Shown here in pieces: positions 43,365 to 52,627 of a stretch of 64,000 nucleotides of DNA (position 1 is its first letter; each line of letters begins with the position of its first letter). The DNA comes from Collinsella sp. AF20-14LB (GTDB lineage: Bacteria > Actinomycetota > Coriobacteriia > Coriobacteriales > Coriobacteriaceae), in the NCBI RefSeq assembly GCF_003459505.1, contig NZ_QRWD01000008.1, forward strand, positions 62,001-126,000, written 5' to 3'. The translations under genes were made by a program, and so were the position numbers. The notes under the pieces were generated by a model that did not search any database, was not told the DNA's origin, and saw nothing but the letters and a program-made list of their open reading frames with translations.

Positions 43365-44408
43365 TTAGCGCTTGCGGGGGACGAGCTTGGTGCGGCGCAG
43401 GTGAATCATCTCGGCAGCGATGGAGATGGCGATCTCCTCGGGGTCCTCGGCCTCGATGGCGACACCGATCGGCAGGTGCAGTCCGTCAATCTGCTCCTGC
43501 GTAAAGCCCTCCTGCTCCAGGCGGGCGCGCACAAAGGCCGTCTTGCGGCGCGAACCCAGGCAACCCAGATAGGTAGGCTTGGCACGCATGGCCTGAATCA
43601 CCACGTCGATATCGGACTTGTGACCTGCTGTGGCGACGACCACTAGGTCACGCGGGCCGATGGGGCACTGCTTGCTCAGGTTCTTGTAGTCGACCAGACG
43701 ACGGTCGTAGACACCGGGCACCCATTCGGGCGTCAACGTGCCCGGGCGATCGTCGCAGGCCACGACGGCAAAGCCCGCCGCCGTGAGCACCCGCGCCGTC
43801 GCAGCACCCACGTGTCCGCAGCCAAAGATATAGGTCAGGCCCTCGGGGCAGAGCGTCTCGATGTGCGCGGGAGGAATCTCAGAGGCGGCGTTGGTGTAGG
43901 TGACCCTACTCCCCTCCTCCACCAGCGAAAGCTCGGGGCAGCCCATTATGGTGCGGCGCGACTCCTCGCCATGGTACTTGGCCACATCGCCCTCGAGCGC
44001 GCTCGCGATAAACGGCTCAAAGTCGATGACGAAGTCGCCGATGCGTCGATACGCCAAGACGTCGGCAATCGACTGGAACAACGGCGCCTGCGATACATCC
44101 AGGTGCAGATAGCACAGGCAGATGGCTCCGCCGCAGATCATGCCGGTATCGGAGTTCTCGCCGCCCATGGTGTAGCGGACCAGACGCGATTGCCCTGCGC
44201 CCAGCAGCTCGCGCGCCTCGTCCAGCGCAAAGAGCTCAATCTTGCCGCCGCCGATGGTGCCCGCTTGGCTGCCATCGGCAAAGACGGCCATCCAGGCGCC
44301 CACGCCGCGCGGCGATGACCCCGCCGTGCCGGCCACGACCACGAGCTCGCACGTCTCGCCAGCACGCAGGGCGGCAAGCGCCGCATTCACCACATCGAGC
44401 TTTTCCAT
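43365..44408 (-). CDS. XdhC/CoxI family molybdenum-cofactor maturation protein
   Basis: A 347-residue XdhC-type protein, which binds molybdopterin cofactor and helps insert the sulfurated form into xanthine dehydrogenase-type enzymes. The N-terminal CoxI domain has VVVAGTAGSSPRGVGAWMAV and GTIGGGKIEL; the C-terminal Rossmann domain has LTYIFGCGHVGAATARVL and YLGCLGSRRKTAF. It ends a two-gene run with YqeB, 9 bp downstream of it, and serves the selenium-dependent dehydrogenase at 59.5-62.3 kb. Confidence 0.85.
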   Translation of the reverse strand: MEKLDVVNAALAALRAGETCELVVVAGTAGSSPRGVGAWMAVFADGSQAGTIGGGKIELFALDEARELLGAGQSRLVRYTMGGENSDTGMICGGAICLCYLHLDVSQAPLFQSIADVLAYRRIGDFVIDFEPFIASALEGDVAKYHGEESRRTIMGCPELSLVEEGSRVTYTNAASEIPPAHIETLCPEGLTYIFGCGHVGAATARVLTAAGFAVVACDDRPGTLTPEWVPGVYDRRLVDYKNLSKQCPIGPRDLVVVATAGHKSDIDVVIQAMRAKPTYLGCLGSRRKTAFVRARLEQEGFTQEQIDGLHLPIGVAIEAEDPEEIAISIAAEMIHLRRTKLVPRKR

Positions 44409-44417
44409 TGCCGCCTT

Positions 44418-45212
44418 CTATCCTCTAAAGACATCGGTGAGCATAGCGAGTGCCTCGAGCACGCCGCCGCCGACCGACGTCGCCTTGTCCGAAATATAGT
44501 TGATATAGCTGGCATCGCCGCGCGGATCGACGTCGGCGCATTTAAAGCCCTCAGTCACCTGCACGCCGTTCGCCAAAAGCCCGCGCAGACAGCCATCGAT
44601 CTGCGTGACCATGGGAGTATCACCCGCATACCCGATCACGTCTCCGGCGCTCACGATGTCGCCGATGGTGCGGTCGGACCGAAACATGCCGGCGGCGGGG
44701 CTGTGGATAACGCGCTCCTTGCCATAGCCGGCGATCATGCCCGGCACGCCCGTGTTGGGCTGGGGCGAACCTTGGGTAATGACACGGCCGAGAAAATGCC
44801 CGCGCATGGTCTCGACCACGGCGTCGCAGTCAACCGGCGCGGTAAAGCCCGGCCCCACGGCGATGACGGCAGGCGCCATGTCGCGCGTGGTGCCCAAGTT
44901 GCGCTTAGCCAAAATCGCGTCGACCACAGCCGCGGGTTTCAACTCGCCGAGCATCTTGGCCTGGGGGTCCACTACAACGGCGACGTCTCCAGCCTTGGTA
45001 ATCGCAAGCGCCTCAGCCGGCGTCTGTGCCAAGCGAGCGCGAATGCCTTCGACCTCGACCTCGCCCAGGCGAATGACCTCGCAAAAACAGATTGTGCGAC
45101 GGATGCACGTGGGAACCGCGATATCGGCCATAACGACCGACACGCCGGAGCGCACCAAGCGAGCGGCGACGCCCGTGGCGATATCGCCGGCGCCGCGAAC
45201 ATAAACGAGCAT
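44418..45212 (-). CDS. yqeB: Selenium-dependent molybdenum hydroxylase system protein YqeB
   Basis: A 264-residue member of the YqeB (EF2563) family, found only with selenium-dependent molybdenum hydroxylases. MLVYVRGAGDIATGVAARLV is a Rossmann-like dinucleotide-binding start; later VIAVGPGFTAPVDCDAVVET and GDVIGYAGDTPMV are typical. The exact reaction is unknown; involvement in the labile selenium cofactor is inferred from co-occurrence. It is divergent from yqeC across a 102-bp region. Confidence 0.8.
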   Translation of the reverse strand: MLVYVRGAGDIATGVAARLVRSGVSVVMADIAVPTCIRRTICFCEVIRLGEVEVEGIRARLAQTPAEALAITKAGDVAVVVDPQAKMLGELKPAAVVDAILAKRNLGTTRDMAPAVIAVGPGFTAPVDCDAVVETMRGHFLGRVITQGSPQPNTGVPGMIAGYGKERVIHSPAAGMFRSDRTIGDIVSAGDVIGYAGDTPMVTQIDGCLRGLLANGVQVTEGFKCADVDPRGDASYINYISDKATSVGGGVLEALAMLTDVFRG

Positions 45213-45253
45213 TCCCGGGGCACCTCCCTGTGCTACGGTTTGAGCAGAGCAAA

Positions 45254-45268
45254 AGCGGTTCGACCGCT
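45254..45268. promoter_or_regulatory. Palindrome between divergent yqeB and yqeC
   Basis: AGCGGT-TCG-ACCGCT, flanked further out by CAGAG/CTCTG, lies centrally in the divergent gap, next to the AT-rich run TTATTTATTATCACAGTATT on the yqeC side. It is placed to control both directions. Confidence 0.35.
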
Positions 45269-45314
45269 ACTCTGATGATTATTTATTATCACAGTATTAT
45301 ACGGCGGTGAACAG

Positions 45315-46052
45315 ATGGAAACGACGAGCGGAAACCTTGCCTCCGCGCTCAAGATCGAGCCGGGCATTACCGCAATTATCGGCAGTGGCGGTAAGTCGAC
45401 CTTGCTAAAGACGCTGGGTCTCGAGCTCATGCGCGCTGGCGGCCGCGTGCTCCTCTGCACCACCACGCACATGTTTCCCGTCGCCGGCGTGCCATGGGAC
45501 GGGTCGAGCCGTCGCCTGGACGCCGCGCCTTGGAAGCCGGGGATCCCGCATGTTCCCGGCTGCACCTGCGAGGCATGCGCGGGACTTGTCCGCGGAAGCA
45601 TCTGCCAGGCGGGTGTTTTGGACCCGGAGACAGGCAAGCTCTCCGCCCCCGCTGAGCCGCTCGACCAGCTGGCGCAGCGCTTTGACTATGTGTTGGCCGA
45701 GGCAGATGGCAGCAAGCGACTCCCGCTCAAGGCGCATGCCGCCTGGGAGCCGGTAATTCCCGCCGCCACGGCAAACGTTGTCTGGGTCGTCGGCGCCTCG
45801 GGGCTGGGCAGGCCCGTCGCCGAGGTTGTCCACCGCCCCGAGCTCTTCTGCGAGCGCTGCGGCTGCGAGCCTACCGACATCGCCACGCCCGAGCGCGTCG
45901 CCCAGGTGCTCAATGCCGAGATGCAGGCGCTGGGACTCAGCACCGCACGCGTCATGCTCAACCAAGCCGACACGCTTGCCGACCCAACAATGGCAGATCG
46001 CTTCGAGGCAGCCCTCAACCGCCCCCTCATCGCCACCAGCCTCCAGGGGTAG
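45315..46052 (+). CDS. yqeC: Selenium cofactor biosynthesis protein YqeC
   Basis: A 245-residue protein of the YqeC family, a P-loop protein required for selenium-dependent molybdenum hydroxylases. The P-loop is IIGSGGKSTLLKTL (residues 20-33), followed by LLCTTTHMFP and VLAEADGSKRLPLKAHAAWE. An unusual cysteine patch (PGCTCEACAGLV with later ELFCERCGCEP) could bind a metal. The stop codon lies in the arm of the long hairpin at 46046-46118. It is convergent with the hydantoinase gene. Confidence 0.8.
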   Translation: METTSGNLASALKIEPGITAIIGSGGKSTLLKTLGLELMRAGGRVLLCTTTHMFPVAGVPWDGSSRRLDAAPWKPGIPHVPGCTCEACAGLVRGSICQAGVLDPETGKLSAPAEPLDQLAQRFDYVLAEADGSKRLPLKAHAAWEPVIPAATANVVWVVGASGLGRPVAEVVHRPELFCERCGCEPTDIATPERVAQVLNAEMQALGLSTARVMLNQADTLADPTMADRFEAALNRPLIATSLQG

Positions 46053-46118
46053 CAAATTTGGGACGGGGCTCTTTTTGCTACCCCGTCCCGAAAAATCATC
46101 TCCCAAATTAGCTACCCC
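46046..46118. repeat. Nested long hairpin between convergent yqeC and hydantoinase genes
   Basis: The outer stem pairs GGGGTAGC-A-AATTTGGGA with TCCCAAATT-A-GCTACCCC (17 of 18), and the inner stem pairs GACGGGG with CCCCGTC. It overlaps the yqeC stop codon. Its position between convergent genes fits a bidirectional terminator or insulator. Confidence 0.75.
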
Positions 46119-46131
46119 GGCGGTCTTCCTG

Positions 46132-47499
46132 TTAGCGGGGCACGTAGCGGCCGGGTTGGGCTCCGGTGGGCTCGCCGTCGCGTGCCGCCAGCACGCCGTT
46201 CACAAACACGGCCTTGGCGCGGCCATGTGCCTCAAAGCCCTCGAGCGGCGTGTAGTCCACGGCCTGATGCTGCGTCGCGGCGCTAATCGTCCAGCGCGCC
46301 TTGGGATCCCACACGCACACGTCGGCATCGGAGCCCTCGGCAAGACAGCCCTTGCGCGGATACATGCCAAAGACGCGCGCCGGGTTCTCGCTCATCAAGC
46401 GGCACAGATCCTCGGGGCCCAGCTGTCCCTCAAAACTCGTAGCGATCGCGACGGGGCGATGCTCCACACCGGGCCCGCCGTTGGGAATCGCGCGGAAGTC
46501 ATCGCGCCCGCGGTCCTTTTGCCCGTGCAGGTTAAAGCTGCAGTGGTCGGTCGCAATCGTATCGATCTCGCCGGCCACAAGCGCCTCGCGCAGTGCCGCA
46601 TGGTCGCCGGCATGGCGCAGCGGCGGGCTCATCACATACTTGGCGCCCGCAAAGCCGTCCTCGCCCTGCTCCAAGTAGCGCGTATCGTCGAGCATCAGAT
46701 ATTGAGGACAGGTCTCGACATAGATGTTCTTCTGCCCGCGCGCTTTGGCAGCGCGAATGGCCTCGAGCCCCAACTTGGTCGAAAGGTGTACCACGTTGAC
46801 CGGTGCGTCGCCGGCCAGGTGTGCCAGATACAGCAGACGGCTCACGGCCTCGGCCTCGCACACATCCGGACGGCTGAGCGCATGGCCCTCGGGCCCGTGG
46901 ATACCCTGCTCAAACACGCGCTTCTGCAGCTCATTCACCAGCGTACCGTTCTCGCAATGCACGCACAGTATGCCGCCAATACGCTTGAGTTCCTCCAGCA
47001 CCTCGAGCGTCTCGGCATCGTCCAGGCGCAGATGATCGTAGGCAAAGTAGGTCTTGAACGACGATACGCCCGCCTCGCGCATGGCCGAGAGGTCGGCGCG
47101 GTTGCGCTCGTTCCACTCGGCGAGTGCCATATGAAAGGCGTAGTTGGCCGTGCAGGTTCCGTCGGCGCGGCGATGCCACTCGGCCAAGGCATCGGGCATG
47201 GTCACGCCGCGATCGGCCGTCGCGTAGTCCACGATGGTCGTCGTACCGCCGCAGGCAGCCGCACGCGTACCGGTCTCAAAGCTATCGGCCGTCCAATCCA
47301 TGCCGGTCCAGCACTGCATGTGCGTGTGGCCGTCGATAAAGCCCGGGAACACCCAGCAGCCCGCGGCATCCTCGACGGTATCGCCCTCGGCCGGCTCAAT
47401 CGCCGCGGCAATCCGCACGATCTTATCGCCATCCATGGCAAGATCGGCGCGGCGAAGCCCCTGGGGCGTCACGAGCGCGCCGTTTTTGATGATGATCAT
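46132..47499 (-). CDS. Dihydropyrimidinase/hydantoinase of the selenium-linked purine cluster
   Basis: A 455-residue amidohydrolase that opens cyclic ureides. The metal site begins with FPGFIDGHTHMQCW; the carboxylated lysine is in SSFKTYFAY near 150; later histidines are in CVHCENGTLV and VVHLSTKLGL, and TIATDHCSFN closes the site. Within this cluster it corresponds to the SsnA/HyuA-type hydantoinase (YgeZ) of the E. coli locus and would open a purine-derived ring. It is followed by, and likely co-transcribed after, the MocA-like gene 12 bp upstream. Confidence 0.88.
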   Translation of the reverse strand: MIIIKNGALVTPQGLRRADLAMDGDKIVRIAAAIEPAEGDTVEDAAGCWVFPGFIDGHTHMQCWTGMDWTADSFETGTRAAACGGTTTIVDYATADRGVTMPDALAEWHRRADGTCTANYAFHMALAEWNERNRADLSAMREAGVSSFKTYFAYDHLRLDDAETLEVLEELKRIGGILCVHCENGTLVNELQKRVFEQGIHGPEGHALSRPDVCEAEAVSRLLYLAHLAGDAPVNVVHLSTKLGLEAIRAAKARGQKNIYVETCPQYLMLDDTRYLEQGEDGFAGAKYVMSPPLRHAGDHAALREALVAGEIDTIATDHCSFNLHGQKDRGRDDFRAIPNGGPGVEHRPVAIATSFEGQLGPEDLCRLMSENPARVFGMYPRKGCLAEGSDADVCVWDPKARWTISAATQHQAVDYTPLEGFEAHGRAKAVFVNGVLAARDGEPTGAQPGRYVPR

Positions 47500-47511
47500 A
47501 ATTGCTCCTTA

Positions 47512-48123
47512 TTAATTGATGCAGTTGGCCACGCGATCAAAATACGAGCAGGCGGCGATATGCTCCGTTATGCGTCGCTGTCCCTTGACGGTATCGACGT
47601 CCCACAGCTCGTAGGCACGCGCCTCGACCAGCACCACGTCGGTACGGTCCTTGAGGATCGAACCGCCGCCGTCCTTACCCTCAAGACACATAAGTGCATC
47701 GAACAGTTCCGCCGGAAAGAGCACCGGGCTCGAAGGCTCACCGTTGCACGCAAGACGCACCGGATACTTGCGGCCACGCTCATCAAACGCGCGAACCATG
47801 GCCTCAAAAGAATCCGAACTCACGAGCGGCTGGTCGCCCGGCAAAAAGAGGCAACCCTTCCAGCCGCGGCTCGCCCCCCACGAAAGGCCCGCACGGACGC
47901 TTTCGCTTCTGAGCTTGCCATCGTGCAGCACACACGGGCAATGCTTGTCCTCGCAAATCTGGGCGACCTCGGGCCAACGCGTCGAAACCACGACGTCAAA
48001 GCCCCGGGGAACCGAATCGATGGTCCGGGCAATCAGCGGCTTGCCATAGATATCGGCGAGCATCTTGTTAGAGCCAAACCGCTTGCCCTCGCCCGAAGCC
48101 ATAATGACGCAACCAAGTTTCAT
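47512..48123 (-). CDS. MocA-like nucleotidyltransferase (YgfJ type)
   Basis: A 203-residue NTP transferase of the molybdenum cofactor cytidylyltransferase family. It has the pyrophosphorylase motif LGCVIMASGEGKRFGSNKML and KPLIARTI, then LFLPGDQPLVSSDSFEAM, with the metal-binding aspartate in GDQP. It would convert molybdopterin to its CMP form for the dehydrogenase. GGGGAGGT supports the start at 48123. Two cysteines in KHCPCV are uncommon but not at the active site. Confidence 0.82.
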   Translation of the reverse strand: MKLGCVIMASGEGKRFGSNKMLADIYGKPLIARTIDSVPRGFDVVVSTRWPEVAQICEDKHCPCVLHDGKLRSESVRAGLSWGASRGWKGCLFLPGDQPLVSSDSFEAMVRAFDERGRKYPVRLACNGEPSSPVLFPAELFDALMCLEGKDGGGSILKDRTDVVLVEARAYELWDVDTVKGQRRITEHIAACSYFDRVANCIN

Positions 48124-48210
48124 GGCGATACCTCCCCTGAAACCATCGTACCCATAACTCGCGTCGCGGGGCATCTACATCGAAAGCGCTTATCCCGCAC
48201 GCCCACGATG

Positions 48211-48250
48211 CAAAAAGGGGCACCCCGCCGGTTGGCAGAGCGCCCCCTTT
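48211..48250 (-). terminator. Terminator of the ygeW gene
   Basis: GGGGC..TGCC pairs with GGC..GCCCC and is followed by TTTTTGC on the minus strand, 24 bp beyond the ygeW stop. Confidence 0.7.
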
Positions 48251-48273
48251 ACATGGCTTACCTCAGCCCAGCT

Positions 48274-49476
48274 TTAGGCCTGGAACCAACGGTCGGTGTT
48301 GCGCTCGTCGAGGGCCTTAAGGGTAGCGGCGGGATCGGCAACCTTCTGCAGGAACATCATGGCTGCGATGGCGTACGGCTTGTAGCTGGCCTCCTTGTAC
48401 ATGCCCACACGATGCATGTCAAAGACGTCGGCGTTGACCTCGCCGTGCTCGCAGGAGACACCGGAGATGTCGGCGGGCAGCGGATGCATAAAGATGGTGT
48501 CCTGGCCGTTGGCGGTCTTCTCCATGAGCTCGGTCGTGGAGCACCAATCCTGATGCGTAGCGTTCTGAGCGAGCAGCTCCTTCTCGAGCGCAGCGATGCC
48601 GGCGTCGTCGCCCTCGGCGTACAGGTTGGTACGCTTCTCCATGGCGGCAAACGGAGCCCAGCTCTTGGGGATCACGATGTCGGCGCCCTCGAAGGCCTCA
48701 GCCATGGTGTTGACCTGCTTAAAGGTGGTGCCGGACTCGGCGGCATAGCCCTTGGCACGCTCGACGACCTCGGGCATGAGGTCGTAGCCCTCGGGGTGGG
48801 CCAGGGTGACGTCCATGCCAAAGCGGGGCAGCAGGCTGATCAGCGACTGCGGGCAGGACAGCGGCTTGCCGTAAGAGGGCGAATAGGCCCAGGTGACGGC
48901 AACCTTCTTGCCCTTGAGGTTCTCAAGACCGCCAAACTCGTTGATGAGGTAGAGCATGTCGGCAGAGGACTGCGTGGGGTGATCGGAGTCGGACTGCAGG
49001 GAGATGAGCGTGGGACGGTGATCCAGAACGCCGTCCTCGTAGGCCTGCTGGACAGACTCGGAGACCTCGGCCATGTAGGCGTCGCCCTTGCCGATGTACA
49101 TGTCGTCACGGATGCCGATGACGTCGGCCATGAAGGAGATCATGGTAGCGGTCTCGCGGACAGTCTCGCCGTGGGCGATCTGGGACTTCTTCTCGTCCAG
49201 GTCCTGCAGCTCAAGGCCGAGCAGGTTGGCGGCCTTAGAGAAGGAGAAGCGCGTACGGGTGGAGTTGTCGCGGAACAGCGAGACGGCCAGGCCCGAATCG
49301 AAGATCTTGGACGAGACGTTGTTCTCGCGCAGCTCGCGCAGGGCGTCGGCGACGATGTAGAGAGCCTTGAGCTCATCGGTGGTCTTGTCCCAGGTGTGCA
49401 GGAAGTCGCTGCCGTACATACCCTTAAAATCGAGGCCGTTCAGCTGCTCGACGAGCTCGGTAAACTTAGCGTCCAT
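48274..49476 (-). CDS. ygeW: Knotted carbamoyltransferase YgeW
   Basis: A 400-residue member of the aspartate/ornithine carbamoyltransferase superfamily, YgeW type. The carbamoyl-phosphate motif is SLFRDNSTRTRFSFSKA near 68-84, and the second-substrate region has IFMHPLPADISGVSC and DMHRVG. It has been linked with an uncertain amine acceptor, in the purine/ureide pathway with YgeX and YgeY. GGAAAGGAT precedes the ATG at 49476. The 200-bp gap upstream to ygeY has a GGGGG/CCCCC-rich stem. Confidence 0.9.
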   Translation of the reverse strand: MDAKFTELVEQLNGLDFKGMYGSDFLHTWDKTTDELKALYIVADALRELRENNVSSKIFDSGLAVSLFRDNSTRTRFSFSKAANLLGLELQDLDEKKSQIAHGETVRETATMISFMADVIGIRDDMYIGKGDAYMAEVSESVQQAYEDGVLDHRPTLISLQSDSDHPTQSSADMLYLINEFGGLENLKGKKVAVTWAYSPSYGKPLSCPQSLISLLPRFGMDVTLAHPEGYDLMPEVVERAKGYAAESGTTFKQVNTMAEAFEGADIVIPKSWAPFAAMEKRTNLYAEGDDAGIAALEKELLAQNATHQDWCSTTELMEKTANGQDTIFMHPLPADISGVSCEHGEVNADVFDMHRVGMYKEASYKPYAIAAMMFLQKVADPAATLKALDERNTDRWFQA

Positions 49477-49677
49477 GTAAATATCCTTTCCATAGATGAA
49501 ACGATCGCAATGAGTAGACGTGCTCCGGCATGCGCGTGTGGCTAGAACATGCAGAGCACTATGACAAGGACCCGCCACCGTTGAGGAAGCATGGGAGATA
49601 ACGACCGCGGGTCCCGAGTCAACAGGGGGTGCCGGGGACACGAGCGGCCCCCGGCTCAACAAGATCGAGGAATGGGA

Positions 49678-51063
49678 CTAATCGATCTTGTTGTTGGTCA
49701 GACCGGCACGGAACACGGTGGCGTCGCCATCGGCCTGGCTCGGATCGTAGAGGTTCAGGGCAGCCACGTACATGGCGGCAGCGGTGACCAGGTCGTCCTT
49801 GTAGGTGACCTCGTTGGGAGCGTGAGCCTGAGACTCGGCACCCGGGCCAAAGCCCACGCAGGGGATGCCGTAGCGGCCCTGGATGGAGACGCAGTTCGTG
49901 GAGAAGGTCCACTTGTCGCACAGCGGGCGACCGGTGCGCTTGTCCATGCTGGGCTCGCAGCCGATGCGCTCGTCACCAAACATGGCCTTGTGGGCGTCGA
50001 CGAGGGCCTTGACGTGCGGAGCGGTCTCCTTGTTGATCCACGTGGGGAAGTAAGCCTCGGTCTCGTAGACCTCGCCGGTCCAGGACGGACGGTCGTACAT
50101 GTACATGGAGACCTTCACGTCGTCGCCGTACTTCTTGGCTGCCGGCAGGTTGCGGATCTCGTCCAGGCAGGACTCCCAGGTCTCGCCGGCGGTCATGCGA
50201 CGGTCGATGGAGATGGCGCAGGAGTCAGCGACAGCGCAGCGGCTGGGGCTGGTGTAGAAGATCTGGCTGACGGTGCAGGTGCCGCGGCCCAGGAAGCGGG
50301 CGTCCTCGAAGTGCTCGGGGTTGTACTTGGGGTCGAGCATCTTGACGAGGCCCTTGATGTCGGTCGACTCGTCGCAGCCGTTGTTGTTGAGGGCGCGGAC
50401 GTCGGCGATGATGTCGGCCATCTTGTAGATGGCGTTGTCGCCGCGGTCGGGAGCGGAGCCGTGGCAGGAGGTGCCGTGAACGTCGACGCGGATCTCCATG
50501 CGGCCGCGGTGACCGCGATAGATGCCGCCGTCGGTGGGCTCGGTGGAAATGACGAACTCGGGCTTAATGCCGTCCTTGTTGTAGATGTACTGCCAGCACA
50601 TGCCGTCGCAGTCCTCTTCCTGGACGGTGCCGACGACCATGATCTTGTAGCCCTCGGGGATGAGGCCCATGTCCTTCATCATCTTGGCAGCATAGGTAGC
50701 AGAAGCCATGCCGCCCTCCTGGTCGGAGCCGCCGCGGCCGTAGATGATCTCGTCGGTTTCGTAGCCCTCATAGGGATCGGCATCCCAGTTCTCGATGTTG
50801 CCGATGCCGACGGTGTCGATGTGGGAGTCGATGGCGATGATCTTGTCGCCCTCGCCCATAAAGCCCATAACGTTGCCCAGGCCGTCGACCTTGACCTCGT
50901 CATAGCCAAGGCTCTCCATCTCGGCCTTGATGCAGGCAACAACCTCACCCTCCTCGCAGGACTCAGAGGGATGGCTAATCATTGCGCGAAGAAAACGCGT
51001 CATATCAGCACGGTGGGACTCAGCAGCAGCCTTGATAGCGTCGAAATCGAGTTCTTTAGTCAT
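49678..51063 (-). CDS. ygeY: YgeY family selenium metabolism-linked hydrolase (M20 peptidase)
   Basis: A 461-residue M20 metallopeptidase-like hydrolase. Zinc ligands appear in [11 protein letters not shown] (His and first Asp), [26 protein letters not shown] (Glu-Glu) and [10 protein letters not shown], and the terminal His in [15 protein letters not shown]. It would cleave an amide made or released in the pathway with YgeX. Its 3' neighbour is ygeW and it lies 72 bp after ygeX. Confidence 0.9.
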   Translation of the reverse strand: MTKELDFDAIKAAAESHRADMTRFLRAMISHPSESCEEGEVVACIKAEMESLGYDEVKVDGLGNVMGFMGEGDKIIAIDSHIDTVGIGNIENWDADPYEGYETDEIIYGRGGSDQEGGMASATYAAKMMKDMGLIPEGYKIMVVGTVQEEDCDGMCWQYIYNKDGIKPEFVISTEPTDGGIYRGHRGRMEIRVDVHGTSCHGSAPDRGDNAIYKMADIIADVRALNNNGCDESTDIKGLVKMLDPKYNPEHFEDARFLGRGTCTVSQIFYTSPSRCAVADSCAISIDRRMTAGETWESCLDEIRNLPAAKKYGDDVKVSMYMYDRPSWTGEVYETEAYFPTWINKETAPHVKALVDAHKAMFGDERIGCEPSMDKRTGRPLCDKWTFSTNCVSIQGRYGIPCVGFGPGAESQAHAPNEVTYKDDLVTAAAMYVAALNLYDPSQADGDATVFRAGLTNNKID

Positions 51064-51135
51064 TGTTCATAACCTTTCAAACGAAGGAATCTACCTGTGA
51101 GGTGGCAGAGCGATACCTATTTACTCCGCCCAGTA

Positions 51136-52350
51136 TTAGCAAGTCGGATATTCGCCTTCCCAAACAATGCGGCGATACTGGTCGGGGTCCGTGTCACCTT
51201 CCGTGGAGAAGCAGAGCACGGAGCTCGTCTTGTCCAGGCCGATGAGCTCCTTGAGCTCGGCGTACTCGGGATCGAGCATGAGGGTCTCGACCAGGCCGGT
51301 GGTCACAGCGCCGGACTCGCCGGAGATGACGCGCGGGTCGCCCTTCTCGGGAGCGCCCAGGGTGCGCATGCCGCGAGCGGTGACCCAGTCGGGGCAGGAC
51401 ACGAAGGCGGTGGTGTGGTTGCGCAGGATATCCCAGCCAAGGATGTTGGGCTCGCCGCAGCACAGGCCGGCCATGATGGAGGGCATGTCGCCGTCCACGA
51501 TGCGCGGATCGCCGTCGCCGGCGGCAGCGCCCTTGTACAGGCAGGCGGCCGGAGCGCACTCAACCACGACGAAGGTGGGCGGGTTATCGGGATACAGGTT
51601 GGTGAAGTAGCCCACCACGGCGCCGGCGAGCGAGCCTACGCCAGCCTGGACAAAGACGTGCGTCGGGCGGTTGATGGCCATCTCGCGCAGCTGCTCGGCA
51701 GCCTCGGAAGCCATGGTGCCGTAGCCCTCCATGATCCAGGACGGGATCTTCTCGTAGCCCTCCCAGGCGGTATCCTGAACGATGACGCCGCGCTCGCAGG
51801 CGTCGGCCTCGGCGGCGGCCATGCGCACGCACTCGTCGTAGTTGACCTCTTCGATGGTCACCGTGGCGCCCTCGGCGGCGATGTTATCGAAGCGGGGCTT
51901 GGTGGAACCCTTGGGCATGTGCACGACAGCCTTCTGGCCCAGCTTGTTGGCAGCCCATGCCACGCCACGGCCATGGTTGCCATCGGTAGCGGTAAAGAAG
52001 GTGGCCTGGCCAAAGTCCTTGGCAAGCTGATCGGAGGTCAGGTAATCGAAGGTGCACTCGGCAACGTCCTTGCCGGTCTCGTCGGCAATGTAGTTGGCCA
52101 TGGCAAACGAGCCGCCCAGAACCTTAAAGGCGTTGAGGCCAAAGCGATAGCTCTCGTCCTTAACGCACAGGTTGGACAGGCCCAGGCGCGCGGCCTGGCC
52201 GTCCAGGCGGGCAAGCGGAGTAACGGTGTACTGGGGGAACGACTGGTGGAAGGCGCGGGCCTTCTTCACGTGGTCGAGGCTCATGATTCCCAAGTGCTTG
52301 TCATCGCTCTTGGGCATCGTGTTGCCCGCCCACTGGATCTTATCGGCCAT
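51136..52350 (-). CDS. ygeX: Diaminopropionate ammonia-lyase YgeX
   Basis: A 404-residue fold type II PLP enzyme that splits 2,3-diaminopropionate to pyruvate and ammonia. The PLP lysine lies in RFGLNAFKVLGGSF near 72-85; GNHGRGVAWAANKLG and AGVGSLAGAVVGYF are phosphate-binding loops; a C-terminal STEGDTDPD loop is typical. In the anaerobic purine pathway it releases nitrogen as ammonia. First gene of its operon; two operator-like palindromes lie upstream. Confidence 0.92.
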   Translation of the reverse strand: MADKIQWAGNTMPKSDDKHLGIMSLDHVKKARAFHQSFPQYTVTPLARLDGQAARLGLSNLCVKDESYRFGLNAFKVLGGSFAMANYIADETGKDVAECTFDYLTSDQLAKDFGQATFFTATDGNHGRGVAWAANKLGQKAVVHMPKGSTKPRFDNIAAEGATVTIEEVNYDECVRMAAAEADACERGVIVQDTAWEGYEKIPSWIMEGYGTMASEAAEQLREMAINRPTHVFVQAGVGSLAGAVVGYFTNLYPDNPPTFVVVECAPAACLYKGAAAGDGDPRIVDGDMPSIMAGLCCGEPNILGWDILRNHTTAFVSCPDWVTARGMRTLGAPEKGDPRVISGESGAVTTGLVETLMLDPEYAELKELIGLDKTSSVLCFSTEGDTDPDQYRRIVWEGEYPTC

Positions 52351-52442
52351 ACGGTGAACTCCTTAAGTTCTCTCTTGCCGGCCCCCGCATACGCGTTTCA
52401 GCCCGATCCCATTCACACGGCTGAACTTTTATGTGGATGCCA

Positions 52443-52508
52443 AACAAAAAGTTTGTTAGCACTGTTCTATCACACTTTTTGATTGGAAAACCTAACAAAT
52501 TGTTTGTT
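52443..52508. promoter_or_regulatory. Two identical-type operators AACAAA-N3-TTTGTT before ygeX
   Basis: Site 1 is at 52443-52457 (AACAAA-AAG-TTTGTT) and site 2 at 52494-52508 (AACAAA-TTG-TTTGTT), centres 51 bp apart, in the AT-rich gap between ygeX and the divergent YheO-type regulator. Position and symmetry suggest binding by that regulator or another dimer. Confidence 0.65.
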
Positions 52509-52627
52509 GCCGTAATCGGTACCTTTTCGCCGCCGAACGGTCACATAACACAGCGACGATTTCGTTATTTGCGAACAAGTGGGGTTTATGGCACAGTGAG
52601 CCCAAACTAATTTTTAGGAAGGCACCC

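Noticed and set aside
45778..49545. A 1255-codon open frame on the plus strand across the hydantoinase-YgeW region
   Set aside because: It runs antisense to four well-recognised genes (hydantoinase, MocA-like, YgeW and, at its start, overlaps yqeC), has no domain and follows the high-GC third-position pattern of the other strand.
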